The notes below the pieces were generated by a model. That model was given only the letters and a program-made list of their open reading frames with translations, was not told where the DNA came from and made no database searches. The position numbers and the translations under genes were made by a program. From Melampsora larici-populina 98AG31 (Eukaryota; Basidiomycota; Pucciniomycetes; Pucciniales; Melampsoraceae), in the NCBI RefSeq assembly GCF_000204055.1, contig NW_006768772.1:1574287-1638286 (forward strand): a stretch of 64,000 nt of DNA. Direction: 5' to 3'. This document shows positions 23,349 through 36,884 of the stretch, in pieces; the stretch's first letter is position 1, and every line of letters starts with the position of its first letter.

Positions 23349-25420
23349 TACTGGGACGAAAGGAAGCCTATCGTACCAGCACTACAATCTTTATCTGATT
23401 TCTAATAGAATTTAAACGATAGGAGGCATTCGAACTTCAAAGGGGCGTTGGGGTCCGGAGGATCAGCCGTCACTTTACTTCAAAAAGGTGCTTCCAATAT
23501 CAAACTTCAAACTGAGTTTTGTCCATCTTATACAGGTTGTGTCAAAAACGCTAAAGAGCAGCTTACATAGCAGGCTTGTCTTGAAAAGTTCTTTTCTTCT
23601 CAAAAAACCTTCAAGCATTCATCGACAAGTCTTTCTCCTTCTTTCTCTCAAGAAAATCCCACTATATCCCTATTCCCTTGACTTCGTATCGCTTCTTAGG
23701 CTCTTCACAACACACTTTTCATAAACTTTTCCAACATATACAACTTACCCAGATTAGTAAGAATGCTGAAATAATTATGTATGTATCATGTGCACCAATC
23801 CCATTAAAGATATTTAATCCAATCCAAACATTCGACTTCTCGCACTGCATAATTCTGACCGCGGGGGATTTCGAACGCGTCATATGTACGTACATTTACT
23901 ACTGATGTCTTGAGAAAATCCAACTGATGAAGTTGTACGAACCGCTTCTGACCCTTTGGATTGCATACATACATATGTACATACATCACTCATAATTATT
24001 AACCGTCGTTCGCTGATTGCGGACAAACTCAAGAAATCTAAACCGCTTAAACTCCTAATACGATTGTAAACTTTCTTCAACTTTTACCCCTCCTTTTCCT
24101 TATCTTTTCAACTGTACTTATGTATGATGTAGGTAGCCAATCACACAGCGGTAAATCCTCTTATGTATCTATGTGATTCTCAAGTGAAAAAAGAACGTGC
24201 TGAGGTTTTTCTTTTAGAAAGCTTGATGGTGATTTTGGAATCAGTTGATATGATCAAGAATATCAAAGAGTGTTTTTTTTTGCTTTGTTTGTTACGCAAA
24301 ATCATCCGATTGTTGATGTTTTCTTTGAGAACTAACAAAAAAAAAACCCAGAGCTGATCACACAATAAGATTCGAATCTATGATCATTGATTGAGAAAGT
24401 GGTCTAAAAATGGAAAACTCTTGAGATCCACATCTCCTCCAAGAGTCAAGAGTCAAGAACGTGTACAAACACACAGCATCAGGATTTTTTGAAAAAGTGT
24501 ACTGTGTCAAGGCGGAAAGAAATCATTTTTTTTGGTCAGGTTTCTTCAATCAATCACTTTTCTCATCAACTCACAAATTGAAAAAAAAAACTTTCCCACA
24601 CTTGTTTGCCGACTAAAAATCACAGCAGACCAAGAACAAGCCGGCTGCCGCGCGTCAAAAGAAAACACACACACACACACACCAGCACACACCTTATCAT
24701 TCATCCATCAGTTTGAAATCAGATCATCAAATAACGTTAAGATACATATTTGATCAACTATATCGTCTCTGTACCCTTCACAGCGGCTTCAATCTTACTG
24801 GTTTTCTAAAAGGATGTAAGCCGAGGAATAGGTTGGTTTTCTAGATTTAGAAGAATCCTATGAAGTAGATTTAAAGGAAGAGTGTGTAAGATCAACTTTC
24901 AGGTATCTTGTTTAAACAAAGAACACATCCAAGGTTTCTTTCCTCAATTCTACACGATTAAAATTTTCTTAAAATTTCTATTTATTTGAAAATTAACCAT
25001 TTCTCTTTGATGAGTTAAACTTTCATTTCTTTAGAATTTCAATTTTCTATAATAGAGATTTGTTTCGGTTCAAAGTTTGGTCAATTATTTCGAGAAAAGA
25101 AACAAAGAAAGAAAGAAAATAGAACACAAAAATAAACTCAGATTAGAATTTTCTTTGAATTGCTTGATAGTTTTACAACAAGAAAGACGTTCGTCTACCT
25201 ATTTGAAAGAATTCCCTTATAAACTACAAACAAATTCACTAGTTTGTCTGATTTACATCTCGTTGTAATACCGCAATCTCTTTTCTAGAAGCTCTAAATC
25301 TTTCTCTTGTTTTTTTTTATTTTACATTAACCCTTCATCCGATTCTCAATTCATCTTTGCTTGATATCTTTAATCTCTTGTGTGTATTACTATTACTAAA
25401 CCCAAAGCACTTTAACTTTT
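23349..25420. other. Divergent intergenic region between ERG7 and the C2H2 gene
   Basis: Two genes fire outward from here, so both promoters lie within. No gene was recognised. A CA microsatellite lies near 24666-24692, and ATACATACATATGTACATACAT alternation near 23965. Pyrimidine-rich tracts precede the zinc-finger start at 25421. Confidence 0.4.
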
Positions 25421-26250
25421 ATGTCTTCTTTTAATCCTAATCCTGATTATGGATTTGGTTTGGATTATCTAGTAGATGATTTAAATGATTATCAACAATC
25501 AAGAGGAACCGGAAGAAGTTATCAATCATATGATCCATTTACTTATCCACTTTATCAAACTCCAACTCAACTTTCTAATAGTCATCATAATCACAATCCT
25601 ACATCAATTTCTCAAACTCATTCAATCCAATCAACTTCATATCATTCTCAGCTATCAACCCATTCAATTCCATCTACAGCTTATTCTGATGCTTATAATC
25701 TAAATTCAAATCATCAAACCGGTTGGAACATTCCAAATTCCAATCCAAATCCTTCAAGACTTCAATCAACTTCCAATTTATATATCGGTAGTCCTAGTCT
25801 TTCTCCTCCTAATCATCAAATCTTGGATCAAAGATTTGAAAGAAACCCTAGTAGTCCTACGATCCATTCCAATCATCATCCAAATCAGACTCCTCGTATC
25901 ACAAATCAAATTAGATCTAATTCTATCAATCGAGGTGGTTCGGGCCGTAGATTTGCACCTGCTAATAAGATTTGTGAAACTTGTGGACTTGGGTTTACAA
26001 GGAATGAAAGATTAAGATGTTAGTCAAGCTTTTTTTTCATTTTTTTCCTAAACTTAACCATGAACTTCACTGAGTCTGAATAGATTTCATCTCATTTTGT
26101 TTACCTTTTTTGTTTACAGATCATGTTGAACGTGTACATCTTCAAGTCGAACCTGATCATGCTTGTGAATTAGAAGGTTGTAATAGAGCTTTCAGACAGA
26201 GATCAGATTTACTAAGACATCAACGTACCGTTCATAGTTCTCAATCTTAG
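25421..26250 (+). CDS. C2H2 zinc-finger protein, Asn/Ser/His-rich
   Basis: Probable sequence-specific DNA-binding protein. Exon 1 (25421-26018) encodes a long low-complexity region rich in Ser, Asn, His, Pro and Gln, then a basic stretch (RGGSGRRFAPANK) and the first half of a finger (CETCGLGFTRNERLRC-like). A 101-bp intron (GTTAGT..TTACAG) is followed by exon 2 (26120-26250), which completes finger 1 (YHVERVH) and gives finger 2 (CELEGCNRAFRQRSDLLRHQRTVH). It ends SSQS and stop. The joined frame is 242 aa. Fingers at the extreme C-terminus after a disordered region are common in fungal regulators. Its targets are unknown. Confidence 0.82.
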
Positions 26251-27548
26251 GATTTAATCACTAAAAATATCCATCTCTAAATCCTTAACTTATATCAAAC
26301 GAGAGATGATGAATTCTTTTACATATCATTTGCTTTTGATGATTACCTCTTACATTTCTTTTAATTGATTTTCTTTCATTTTCATTTTCTATCACTCTTG
26401 GATTACTATGTAAACTTTTGCTTATCTCTTTTTCTTGATGTTCTTATTTGCTTGAGTGATGGACAAATGGATCATTGTTTTTTTAAAATATTTTATGAAC
26501 AAAGTTCACTTATGATTTTTTATTCAAAATCTCTAGATCAAAACATATAATACACATTCAAATCTCATGTAATTATAGTACCTTTATCATTCGAATCAAG
26601 TTTTTTAAATTATATATTCATCTCAGTAATCAAATTTGTATATATTTTCTTTTAATAAATTATATATATATGGATCTAAATAATGTGATGATCTTGAAGT
26701 CATCATCATCAGAGCATTTATTTCTTTTTAAAGGTGAGGAAAAAAAACGTTTAAACTTGAAGAAAAAGTAAAAATGTTAGTAAAGTCTTTCTTACCAGAA
26801 ACAAAAAAGATTGCTGTGATAAAAATGTATTACATGAAGTCTTACATAGAAACAAAAAATCCCTCATCGTCCAAACAGATGATCAAAATTATTCTTTCCA
26901 GAATATATTGATACTTAAAGGCTCATCCATACTAGTTGTACCACTGCTATCAGATTCCAAAAAGAATCCTAAAACTCAAATCGAACAAATGAATGCACGA
27001 CAGCTTGTGAAATTCTGTGAAGAGGGCTCAAGTTCTTTTAATGCATGCAAGGAGAGCCCATGTGGTTTCTATGAGGCTTCTCTACCTTTTCCATTCAATG
27101 TCCTTCATCTGGACCAATCAACCAGAAACTCTTCCCAAACCATGTGTCACAGTCCACTAAGCTCATATTCAATCCAACCATACATCCCAAAACAAAAACA
27201 TTTTTCAAACAAACCACACAAATCCACATCCGATGACTCCTTCCCTTCCCTTCCCTTCCCTTCCCTCCTGCCCTCTCAAAGTCAAAAACCTTAAGCCTTT
27301 TCAAGTTCTCTCTCTGTTGCTACAAAAAAATGAAGAATTATATTTAATAATCATTCAAAAAAGAAACCCTGTATGACAAACAAAAAGAAAAAAAGAAAAA
27401 AAAAAGGATGCATATATCAAACAAACCAAAAAGATTCTTGCATTTAAAAAGTCCTCTTCTTTCTCATTCCTCTTTCAATCAAAAAAACCCGTCTCATGTT
27501 AAAATTAAATTCAACAAAAAAAAACAATATAAAAAAATCAAACAGTAT

Positions 27549-27589
<41 letters not shown>

Positions 27590-27749
27590 TAGTATAAATA
27601 AATAAACGAATGATGATAAAGAAAAAAATTAATGAAGATATGTAATATAACAAACACAAAGAATTTGAGAATTGCAAAAAAGAAAAACAAACAAGAAGTC
27701 TTTGAGATCTTCTTCATTAAATCTATAAACACCTATCTACTCCCCCTTC
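26251..27749. other. Convergent intergenic region with microsatellites
   Basis: Lies between the 3' ends of the C2H2 gene (plus) and the formin (minus). It is very AT-rich with two simple repeats: (TTCCC)n at about 27240-27267 and (AG)n at 27551-27585. A 128-codon plus-strand frame at 26908-27294 lacks any domain, ends in low-complexity text and lies where the formin 3' UTR is expected, so it is not called. Confidence 0.45.
27551..27585. repeat. (AG)n microsatellite
   Basis: About 17 uninterrupted AG dinucleotides in the convergent 3' region between the zinc-finger and formin genes. Length variation between isolates would be expected. Confidence 0.95.
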
Positions 27750-30700
27750 TTACTTTTCTTCTTCTTCTTCTACAACTTCTTCCAAACTGTTTCCAGGATC
27801 AGCCGGTCCTGGTGCCGCTGCCGCTCCTGCTGCGGGTGACGTAACCTCAACTTCAACCCCACCAGAAGCTTTCAGTAACCTAGCAGTAGTAGCACCAATA
27901 CTTGAATCATCAGGTACTTTAAACTATTCGAAAACCAAAAAGCAAACTCATCAGTTCAAAAGTAAAAATCAGAAATTTCAATCAAATCCATAAACAAACC
28001 CCTTCAGCAGCCATATCTTTAAAGATCTCAGAATCCGCTCCACTCTTCATCATAGCCAACATCTTAGCCGCCGCATTTCCCACATCAGATTGACCATTGA
28101 TGATGGTAACTCTTTCTCTTCTAGCTCGAACAGGTGGTCGACTTGGTGTACCTCCTCTGATCTTGGCTAAGATATCTTCCAAGACTGGATCTGCATCATC
28201 TGCTTCTTTGGTGGCTTTTCGATTGGCTTCAGCCTAGTTATTCATAACAAAACAAGGTTAGGTTTTTTTGGATTATCAAAATTAGATTGAGAAATGAAAA
28301 AAACAAAACAATTACCTCTAGTCGTTTCTGACGAGCAGTACGTGCTTCATTCCATTTCCGATTCTCATCCCTCGCTTTCTATATCCCAAAAAATCAAAAC
28401 ACAATCAACTTGATGAACAAAAAAGGACGAAAAAGACAAAAGAAAACCACACGAACCCGATAAGAAGTAACAAAAGTTTTAAAGATTCCAAAGAAAGACA
28501 TTGAATTCATTTGTTTACGTTCATCAATCTCTTCACCAAAGAAAGTTAAAACTTCAGTATAAGAAGTTTTAGCCAAGGTAATCTTATCTTTCAAAACAGC
28601 TAATTTGTTAACTGCTTCTCTCACAAACTTTGGCATTCTTTGTCTATAGCCATCATTGGTTGAAATATTATCTAAATCAAATTTATTATATAGAGCTGTT
28701 CTTGTTTTTTCGATTTCTGATTTAAGTTCTGTAAAATCTTTAACTAATGCTTGTAAATCAACTAAATTTTATCCCAATCAATGTAAATCATCATCAGTTT
28801 CTTTCATCTTTTTTTTTTGTTCAAAGGTTTGGTGAGAAAAAGGGACTTGCTTCTACATGCATTAGCAGGTTCAGCCAACTCATCAAGAAAACCAGCAAGT
28901 TCAGGAAAAGATTGTGAAACGGTCTTTTCAACAAAATGTAATAAAGTGAAATCTCCAGATTGAGCCATTGCACCATCTTCATCTGGTGTAGCTTTTGTAT
29001 CAACCAACTAAAAAAAATCAAAAGAAAATCAAAAAAAAAGAAAATCAAAAAAATGAAAACAAAAAACTTGTCAAAAAATGATCAACGATCAAATCAATTT
29101 AAACAAGAAGAAAACACATACCCGATTAATACTGCTCACTCGGAACCCAAACGCACCACCTTGGAAATTATTTCCATTCAAGAAATTACCCAACATCAAA
29201 ACCAACTATTGATGAAAATCGTTCAAACCCATCACACATCAATTAAGTAAATCCAAATCATCATGATCATGTGAAAAAAACTCACATTGAGAAGTCCAGA
29301 GAAATGTTGAGCTTCTTGTAAAGCACCAGTAGCAACATTAAACTTGGTAGCATTCTAATCAAACCGAAATTACATTTGAGTGTTTCGATTTCGATTTTTT
29401 GAAAAATCAAGATTCCACTTACTTGATCTAAGATTCCAAATGCTTCATCAAATCTTGATCTACATAACATCCCATCTATCCTTAGCGTTAAATTATCAAA
29501 TTTAATTAATTCCACCAAGAACCGATCAGCTGCATGTAATAATGATAAATCTTCTTCTGATGAAGTTTGATGTCTGTTCAATAATCCAACCTAAACAAAA
29601 AAAAGGATACCAAAGCTCATCAATGACTGTTTTAATGGCAAAAGGACTTCTTTTTTTTGGTTGCTTTTTTTGGTTGCTTTGTTTCGTTGCTTTTTTTTGA
29701 GGGGTGGTTTACTTACTTGAGTAGGATCCGGTACAACTCCACTCAACTCCGTCAAAAAAGTTTGAGTACAAAAATCTTCATCAAACCTTCTAATCTTATC
29801 AATCACAGATGCCACTCTTGCTCCCATATCCGGTTCGGCTCCCGGTTTCAATAAGATCATTTCTAATCCACCAAAAAAAAAACCACACCAATCAGTTTAA
29901 CCTTTCTTCTGATGATGATGATAGAGATCCTTACCTATTCTTTGTCTTACTCTTGGATCCAAAACACTCTTTAAAGCTTCTTTCTTCTTCATACCTAAAC
30001 TCTCGCACAAAAAAAAACCAAACCAAACCAAATCAATCTTTCTCTGTTTGATACCTTTTTTGAATCCAAAGAAAAAGAGAATTCAACTGACCACCTAAAG
30101 CTTTAACCTGTTTAGCCCTAAAATCCTTTTCAATCTCAACAAACACTCCATCCTGTTTCAACATCTCAGTCAATTTAACTTCATCAATAAAGTTATGTGC
30201 CCAAACTGTGTTTTGAATCGAATCTTTCGAAATCTTTTCCCATTGAAGTTGTTTTAATTTTTGACTTGCAAACACCTGTAATTCTTTTCGGTTCTTAACA
30301 CTCATCATCCCATTCGGTGCTAATGGTACCCGCATCCCTGGTGCTGGTGGTGCTCCTGGCGCTCTTGGTGCTGGTGGCGCTCCTGGTGCTTTAGGTGGGG
30401 GTGGTGCTCCTGGTGCCGGTGGTGGTGGTGGTGCTGCTGGGGCTTTTGGTATCTGTTGAAGTTGAAGATCTAATGGTGGACCTGAAGGAGGAGGGGGAGG
30501 AGGAGGAGGAGGAGGTGGTGGTGGTGGAGGAGGAGGTGGAGGAGGAGGAGGAGGCGGCGGAGGAGGTGGAGGAGCAGCAGACGCAGGAACGGGAAGGGTA
30601 CCCTTGAGAAGAGGAGCATTAAGTTTAATAGTAGCCACCGAACCACGTTCAGAAGCATCAATCAAAAGGTCTAGTGTACTAGATCGATCGTCGTGAGGAA

Positions 30701-33700
30701 GTAACGGGGTAGGATTCGAAAGTCGTCGAGTCGATTTCTGAAGTCTAAGGATCTCTAAATCAGGTGGTAAGTTTTGAATCGAATTCGTACTACTGCTAGG
30801 CACCATCATCGTTTGTTCTGAATAAGCCGAAGCTGTATCTGGTTCATCATCTGTGGTCACATATTTCATCGTCGAACCAGAAGCAGAACGTAATTGATGC
30901 ATCTTTAATTCACCAAGATACAAGGCTGGTTTACGTCCGACTTGAGAGGGTATCATCGCTCGTGGATTCTGATGATCTTTAGGAAGTGGGTATCCTTTTG
31001 GTTTGGTGGGTTTGTTCTTCTTTGCTACAGGTGAATCAGGTGGTGTTAAACCAAATTCACTTCCACTATCATCACCATCCGAAGGAAGTTGACGTGAGCC
31101 TCGATGCGCTTTCCTCGTACTTCGAGAACGGTCAATGGTGATCGTTGGTGTGATGGGTTCATTGGCCTGATGTCGTTCAACCGCATCATCATCTGGATCA
31201 GCAAATCTTCCTTTATCAATCGACTCTTTAGTAGAATGAAGACCACGTTGGGTTGATAAAGTTGTGTCACTTTCGATCCTCATTTTACTCTTATCACTTT
31301 CAACATTCACCAGATCGGTAGTTCTACCTTCTAAAGTTAAAATCGCTTTTTCTCTTTGAAGTTTTTTATTCATGATATCCATTAATTCTCTTCTATCAAG
31401 TATCCCTTTATCATCTTGAACGACTTCTAAATTCTTAGATTCTTTTAACATTGTAAACAATTCTCGAATTTGTAATTCTTGTTGTGACACTTCTGATCTA
31501 TGTTGTTTTTCCATCTCTTTGATTCTTGATTGTAATGCTTCAGTAGCCGTACGTGAGATATTTAATGCATGTTCCATTTCATCATTTGATTGTTTTAATT
31601 CAGTCACCTTGCCATCTTGATTTGCTAATAATTCTTCTTCCAACATATCCTTATCACGCTTTAACCTTTCGATTTGCCTTCGTGCTTCTTGTAAATCAGT
31701 CACACTACTCTGTAATTGATCTTGATCCGCAAACCGTGATAGGACAGCGGCCACGCTCACACCAAGCATCGAAGTGAAATCTCCACCTCCACCATCATCC
31801 AAAGCCTTACTATCTAATACCACAGAAGTGACTAATTGATCTATTAACTGATAAAACCGAATCTGATTCTCTCCTTCTTCTTTAATCAACAATAAATGTT
31901 GAAGAATCGAAACAAAGAATTCCTTTGCACGTGAGTTACCTAAATTATCCAGAATAGTATTAAATAATTCCAACGGATTGGTCATATCATTCAACAATCG
32001 ATGATTATAAGTTTCAAGTAATTCTTCCTCATCTTGTACTGTCTCAAGTTCGATTTGATTCAGTTGTCTTTCGATCGAGTTATGTTGAAACTTTCTTAAT
32101 TTATCAATGATTCGCTTGAGACCTGAGCTATTCATTTGACTTCGTAAGTGAACACGGACCGTCACATCTTCAGGAATGCTAATGATCGAGGTGATCAAGA
32201 ATAAGTTTGCGAGTGCGTATTCATTCAAAGCACCTTCAATACCTATCGGACTCGTTGGCGTGAGCGTAGAACCGCTATGTGGCGTATCAGGAGATATTGA
32301 ACTGTTAGAGAGAAGGCTGTTATGTGGATTATGACCTCGTAAACTACGAATCTCTTCACTTGCACCCACCAAACTTCCCATCTTGCCTCGTCCATCAATC
32401 ACTTGCTCAAACGATGAAAACCACGCATCAAACCGGGCAGAGGTTTCTCCAATTAACTTGCCACTCAAATTCCGCATATTAGCCAATTGATCAAGTCCTT
32501 TGAGGACATGAGAATGCCCTTTGGGACGATCCCAATGACATAAGAACGTCAAGATATCTGCTACTGTTTTTCGTGTCGGAAGATGAGGTGAGATTAAAGA
32601 GAACAGAATCTGATAAATCGAGTCTGGATGGAGGATAGCATCGTTGGCGCCTTGCTTTGAGTTCAATAAGATCTTCAAACATTTCAATGTCTCGTATTCC
32701 GTAATCAAGTCTGATTCTTTTCGGATTTGACCAGGTGCATTGATCTTATCCAGTGAGTTAGTCAACACAATCTGACCCTTGAGGTGAATGAATTCTTGTA
32801 GCCACCTATATCATGAATGATAAAGCGCAACAGGATTAATCATTGAAAGTATTAGAATAGTAAGATTAGATCTGCAAATAAAACTGAACTAACCCGATCT
32901 CGTAAGTCCTTAAAGCGACTGCTAATGCAGCCACAACTCGGTGATCCGCCGACCTTTCCATAAATTTCTTAATATACCATTCAGGTTCTTCTCTCTTCCC
33001 ACTCCGGTTACCGCCAGGATGTCGCCACATACCATGACCGGAAGATCTAGCTAATTTGTTTGTAGCATGGTGATGAGAATTAGGACCACCAGGTGAAGGC
33101 ATCAAGTCTTGAGTTGATCGCTTGGAAGGTGATGTTTCGGGATTATGTCGTCTTTGTCTTGCAGAATGCCATTCTAGATTGATAGAGATATGAAAATGAT
33201 TGTCAGGATCGGTATAAGTAAATTCAGCCATGATGTTTTGCTATGATGAAATGCATATATTGTTGAAATCGTTGAAAGATAGTCTGATATTGACTAGCAC
33301 GATTAAAAGTTCTCAAGGTAAAATAAGTCAAGAATGAAAGTCATCCTTCGAACATGGTCATTCTTTAGTTAACACAATCAGCGCCTTTCAGAGACGTTGA
33401 AAACAATGCACACAAAGGCATGCGATGATGCCAGAATATAACCACGCCGAAGAAAAGGGTGATTGAATCAATTCACGAACCAGTATACCGATCATTATAG
33501 ATCAACGTCCATTTCTTTTCTAATGAAAAATTCAGCATGTCTTGTTTCGCACTAGGTGGTAAAGCTTGATGTCATGAATGGTGAAGTTTTGAAGGGAATT
33601 TTTGAAATCATTGAATTTCAAAGACAAAGGCGAGCAAATGAGAAGAATTGAGATAACACGGGTATAAAGGGACAAACCCAAACAAACAATCAGGTGAGAT

Positions 33701-34718
33701 TAGATGAGTCTGAAATCGCTTGAATGGCATGACAAAGCTTTTCAAATACGTACAAGCCAATTCACGACGTTTCATCATATCTGCAAACATTTCTTCTACT
33801 ACCAATTCAGCTGTACCATCTCTTGGTCTCAGCAGTTCGAACTTATCACTATTGATATCAGGTTGTGGCCAACGAGATCGATCTATAGGTGAATGTTCTG
33901 AATCGTATTGTTCAGATGAACGCCGTCGACGCATACGAACACCCGGTACGGGAGGTGGAGGCATATCGGAAGAATATTGATCGGATGGATTAGAAGAAGT
34001 TGAGGAAATTTGTCGAGGTCGGCTCCGGAGCCAAGGATGGTTACTGCTATTACTGGCGGTAGAATCTTGCTAGAGATGAATTTGAGAAATGAGAAATGAG
34101 GATTAGTAAACAGATTCCAATCGCCAAGGGAGTTTCAAATGCCTAGGCCAAAGATGAGAAGCGGATGGAAATTGATTGATTGAGAGGGTAAAGTGACAAC
34201 GGTATCGAAGTTGATGATGGGAAGCAGCTTTTCTCACTGCAGATCACCAAGATGGGTTTTCGGCTGGGATAGGCCCAGAAGGAAACTTTCAAACTCACTC
34301 TAGTCGGCCTACTTGAAGTTGAAGCTGTAGAAACGGTTCTGATTGAAGAACTGTACCGGTCATCTTCAGTGGAATCATTGGTCCTTCGTAAATCAGTTTG
34401 AGTGATATATCTTGAATTTTGAATTGCATCACGTCTAAAACCATCAGTTTGAATTTGATGATCTGAATCAGTCATGTTGTTGTTGTTGTTGTTGTGATTG
34501 ATAGGATTAGATGATTTTTGTTTTGAACGAGGTTTTGGAGTGATTTGAGCGATTGTTTTATAGTTGAGATTGATTTCAGGTGTAAGAGGTGAAGCAGGAC
34601 GAGAGATTGGAGTGCGAGAAGGAAGAAGACTTGATTGAATGTCGAGTGGATCATAAGGGATAGCTGAGAAATCGAGACTAGATGAATGACGATTTGATTT
34701 CTTATGTCGACTGAACAT
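27750..34718 (-). CDS. Formin (GBD-FH3, FH1, FH2), Bni1/SepA type
   Basis: An actin nucleator and elongator for polarised growth and cytokinesis, normally controlled by Rho GTPases. Exon 1 starts MFSRHKKSNRHSS and is disordered. The GTPase-binding region reads FELLRPRDGTAELVVEEMFADMM (33.9 kb) and continues LPPSAKQDMLNFSLEKKWTL (33.5 kb). FH3 follows (VVAALAVALRTYEIG, then KCLKILLNSKQGAND). A coiled coil lies at about 31.4-31.7 kb. FH1 (about 30.33-30.60 kb) has more than 30 consecutive prolines plus APPPPP/GAPPAP blocks for profilin. FH2 starts KLKQLQWEKIS at about 30.25 kb and runs to about 28.4 kb through several short introns. The tail has MEDILAKIRGG and RARRERV, which resembles a DAD autoregulatory motif. 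The stop at 27750 follows a Glu-rich end. The intron near 33.2-33.5 kb must use a GTTCGT donor to stay in frame. Confidence 0.9.
30330..30600 (-). repeat. FH1 polyproline-coding tract
   Basis: On the plus strand this is a (GGN)n run rich in GGA and GGT. On the minus strand it encodes a proline run of over 30 residues followed by Gly-Ala-Pro repeats. Codons alternate among CCT, CCC, CCA and CCG, so it is more than a single triplet expansion, but replication slippage is likely. Confidence 0.9.
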
Positions 34719-34891
34719 GTTGAGACTGAGTGCATGTGGATTGGATTGGATTGGCTTGAAGAATCGAAAGAAAGTGAAGGAAATGAAGGCTTGAAGTAGT
34801 AAATCAATAAATGGTAATCAACTCAATTATCAAAATCAATTTCACTAATCAGTAAAACCTCGATTTCTTAAGATTTCCATTCCATTTACCC

Positions 34892-34892
<1 letters not shown>

Positions 34893-34940
<48 letters not shown>
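34893..34940. repeat. (CTCACT)n hexanucleotide repeat
   Basis: Eight tandem copies of a CTCACT-type hexamer about 175 bp upstream of the formin start codon. The pyrimidine-rich strand runs on plus, so it falls in the formin promoter or 5' UTR. Confidence 0.9.
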
Positions 34941-34941
<1 letters not shown>

Positions 34942-36884
34942 ATCAATCCTCAACTTCATCATCAGCATTCATCTTGTACCCTCAAATTCATTCTAATTCA
35001 ACAAAATCAATCTCTTTCAAAAATCAATCAACCATCCACATCTGAGCCTGGTGTGATGACATAACTCAACTAGAACTAAAATTCAAACCTACAATTCAAC
35101 TGAACTTTTGATCCAGAATGCCTTGGGTTTACAACAATCAAAGATCTCAGTATAACATTTGACCTTCAAGTGATCAAGCTATGCAGACGGGTCTTGATAC
35201 CTCAGTCAGATCATAAGATCTTGGCTAAACCACAATCCAATCCAATCAGCTGTGGTTTTCTGGTGCATGTTTACAAGAAAAAAACACTCAAGGGTAGAAT
35301 ATCTGCAAATTAAACTACACTAAAGGTCTATATTACAAATCAGATATCTAGGAAGACTCATAACCTTGAAAATATCAATACCTGTCACAGGATTTAGACA
35401 AATCTTAACACAAGAAAATTCAAAGAGAAAGAAAAATATTGGGATGATCATAGGCCTTTATATATATTTACAAAAAAGGCAAAGGAAAAGTACTCAAAAA
35501 AATATATTAGTCAATAAGAGGTCAATCAGACACAAAATGAAAAAAAAATGAAACAACAAAGAAATGGATTAAGTTTTAGAAGTTGTGACAGATTGGATTG
35601 AAGAGGATCATTTGAGGTTTTCTGCGGAAGAAGATGACTTTCAATACAAGTAAATAACTTGAAAAGAGAATAGATGTCATAAAAAGAAATCATAAATAAG
35701 AAACAAAACAGAAGGATTATTTGGGGAGATTCTATTATGATGAATGATGATTGAAGTGGATCTAAAACTTATTTAATTTGTAGAATTGCATACTTGATAA
35801 TAAGATCCTATACTATGATTTTGTAATTCTCATCAATTGGGTTTTTCAAAACCATAAAATATTTTTTGGAATATGTTTAACTTTTTAACCACACACACTA
35901 TACAAGAAAGGTATATGAAACTCACACATATGGCAAAACCAAAAAACCAAAAACAGTGGACATTTTTTTTCTTTGATCCCTGCCAATTCTAAAAGATATT
36001 TCTTGTTACATAATACTAGATGCAAAGAAGGTAAAGTGTGAAACCATGTAGTAGAATCGACTGTTCCATAAGCACATTCTTTGGATTTCTTTCTCTATAA
36101 CATCACAGACGGCTAATGTTAATGTTATACATCAAGTGTCAATGACAAGTAGTTATTTCTTACATACATTCGATCCCTTCAACTTGGTCTATAATGATGA
36201 ATGAGCCTAAAGTGTGTTGGATGAAACTCAGATGCTTCTGTGCCATAATATGATTACAATGCATAACATCAATGCTGATGTTGGAAAATCCTTATTTTTA
36301 ATTTGAACAGTTTTAGTTTCTCAGAAGTATCTCAAATTGATCTGCTTATCTACAATAATTAGACATTGATGACTTTTGGTCTGGTGAAGAATTGTTTCTT
36401 TCATCATTGAAATTTGGTTGGAAGTTACTGAAGAGAAATTTGAGCTTCTGTTGTGGACTGAATCAAAAAACCCATCTTAGAAGACCCCCAGCTTATCATA
36501 TGCTATATCTTTTCACAACACATACGTTTGATCATGTAGTGTGAAACATACCCAAAAACATTCACAAGGGGTGCTTTTTCACCTGATATGTATGACAGTG
36601 TTAAGTATGCATTCAAGGTGATTTTACATCAAAGGTCATCACACCTTATATATCTATCAAAAATCTCCTGTCAACTATTACGCATATGAAGTGAGTCTTC
36701 TGATAAAACTAAGGTTGTGTCAAATTCCAAATTACTTGCTTCCTTTTAATTATACTTTGTAAGAAACTTTTTCCAGAATATCTAGTATTTGCTTAACGAT
36801 TAATTTTCAACTATGAGGACAAAAAAGAAGGTCAATGTTTACATAAAGCCAAGCTTGGATAAATTAATGGAAAGGAGATTTGAT
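34941..36884. other. AT-rich intergenic region without recognised genes
   Basis: Lies between the formin 5' side and the Cdc123-like 3' end. Scanning both strands gave only short frames without domains. No inverted repeats with target duplications were noticed. Confidence 0.4.

Noticed and set aside
26908..27294. 128-codon plus-strand open frame
   Set aside because: No domain, ends in simple-repeat-derived residues, and lies in the expected 3' region of the formin gene.
30395..30607. Plus-strand frame rich in Val, Glu and Gly
   Set aside because: It is the antisense of the formin proline tract.
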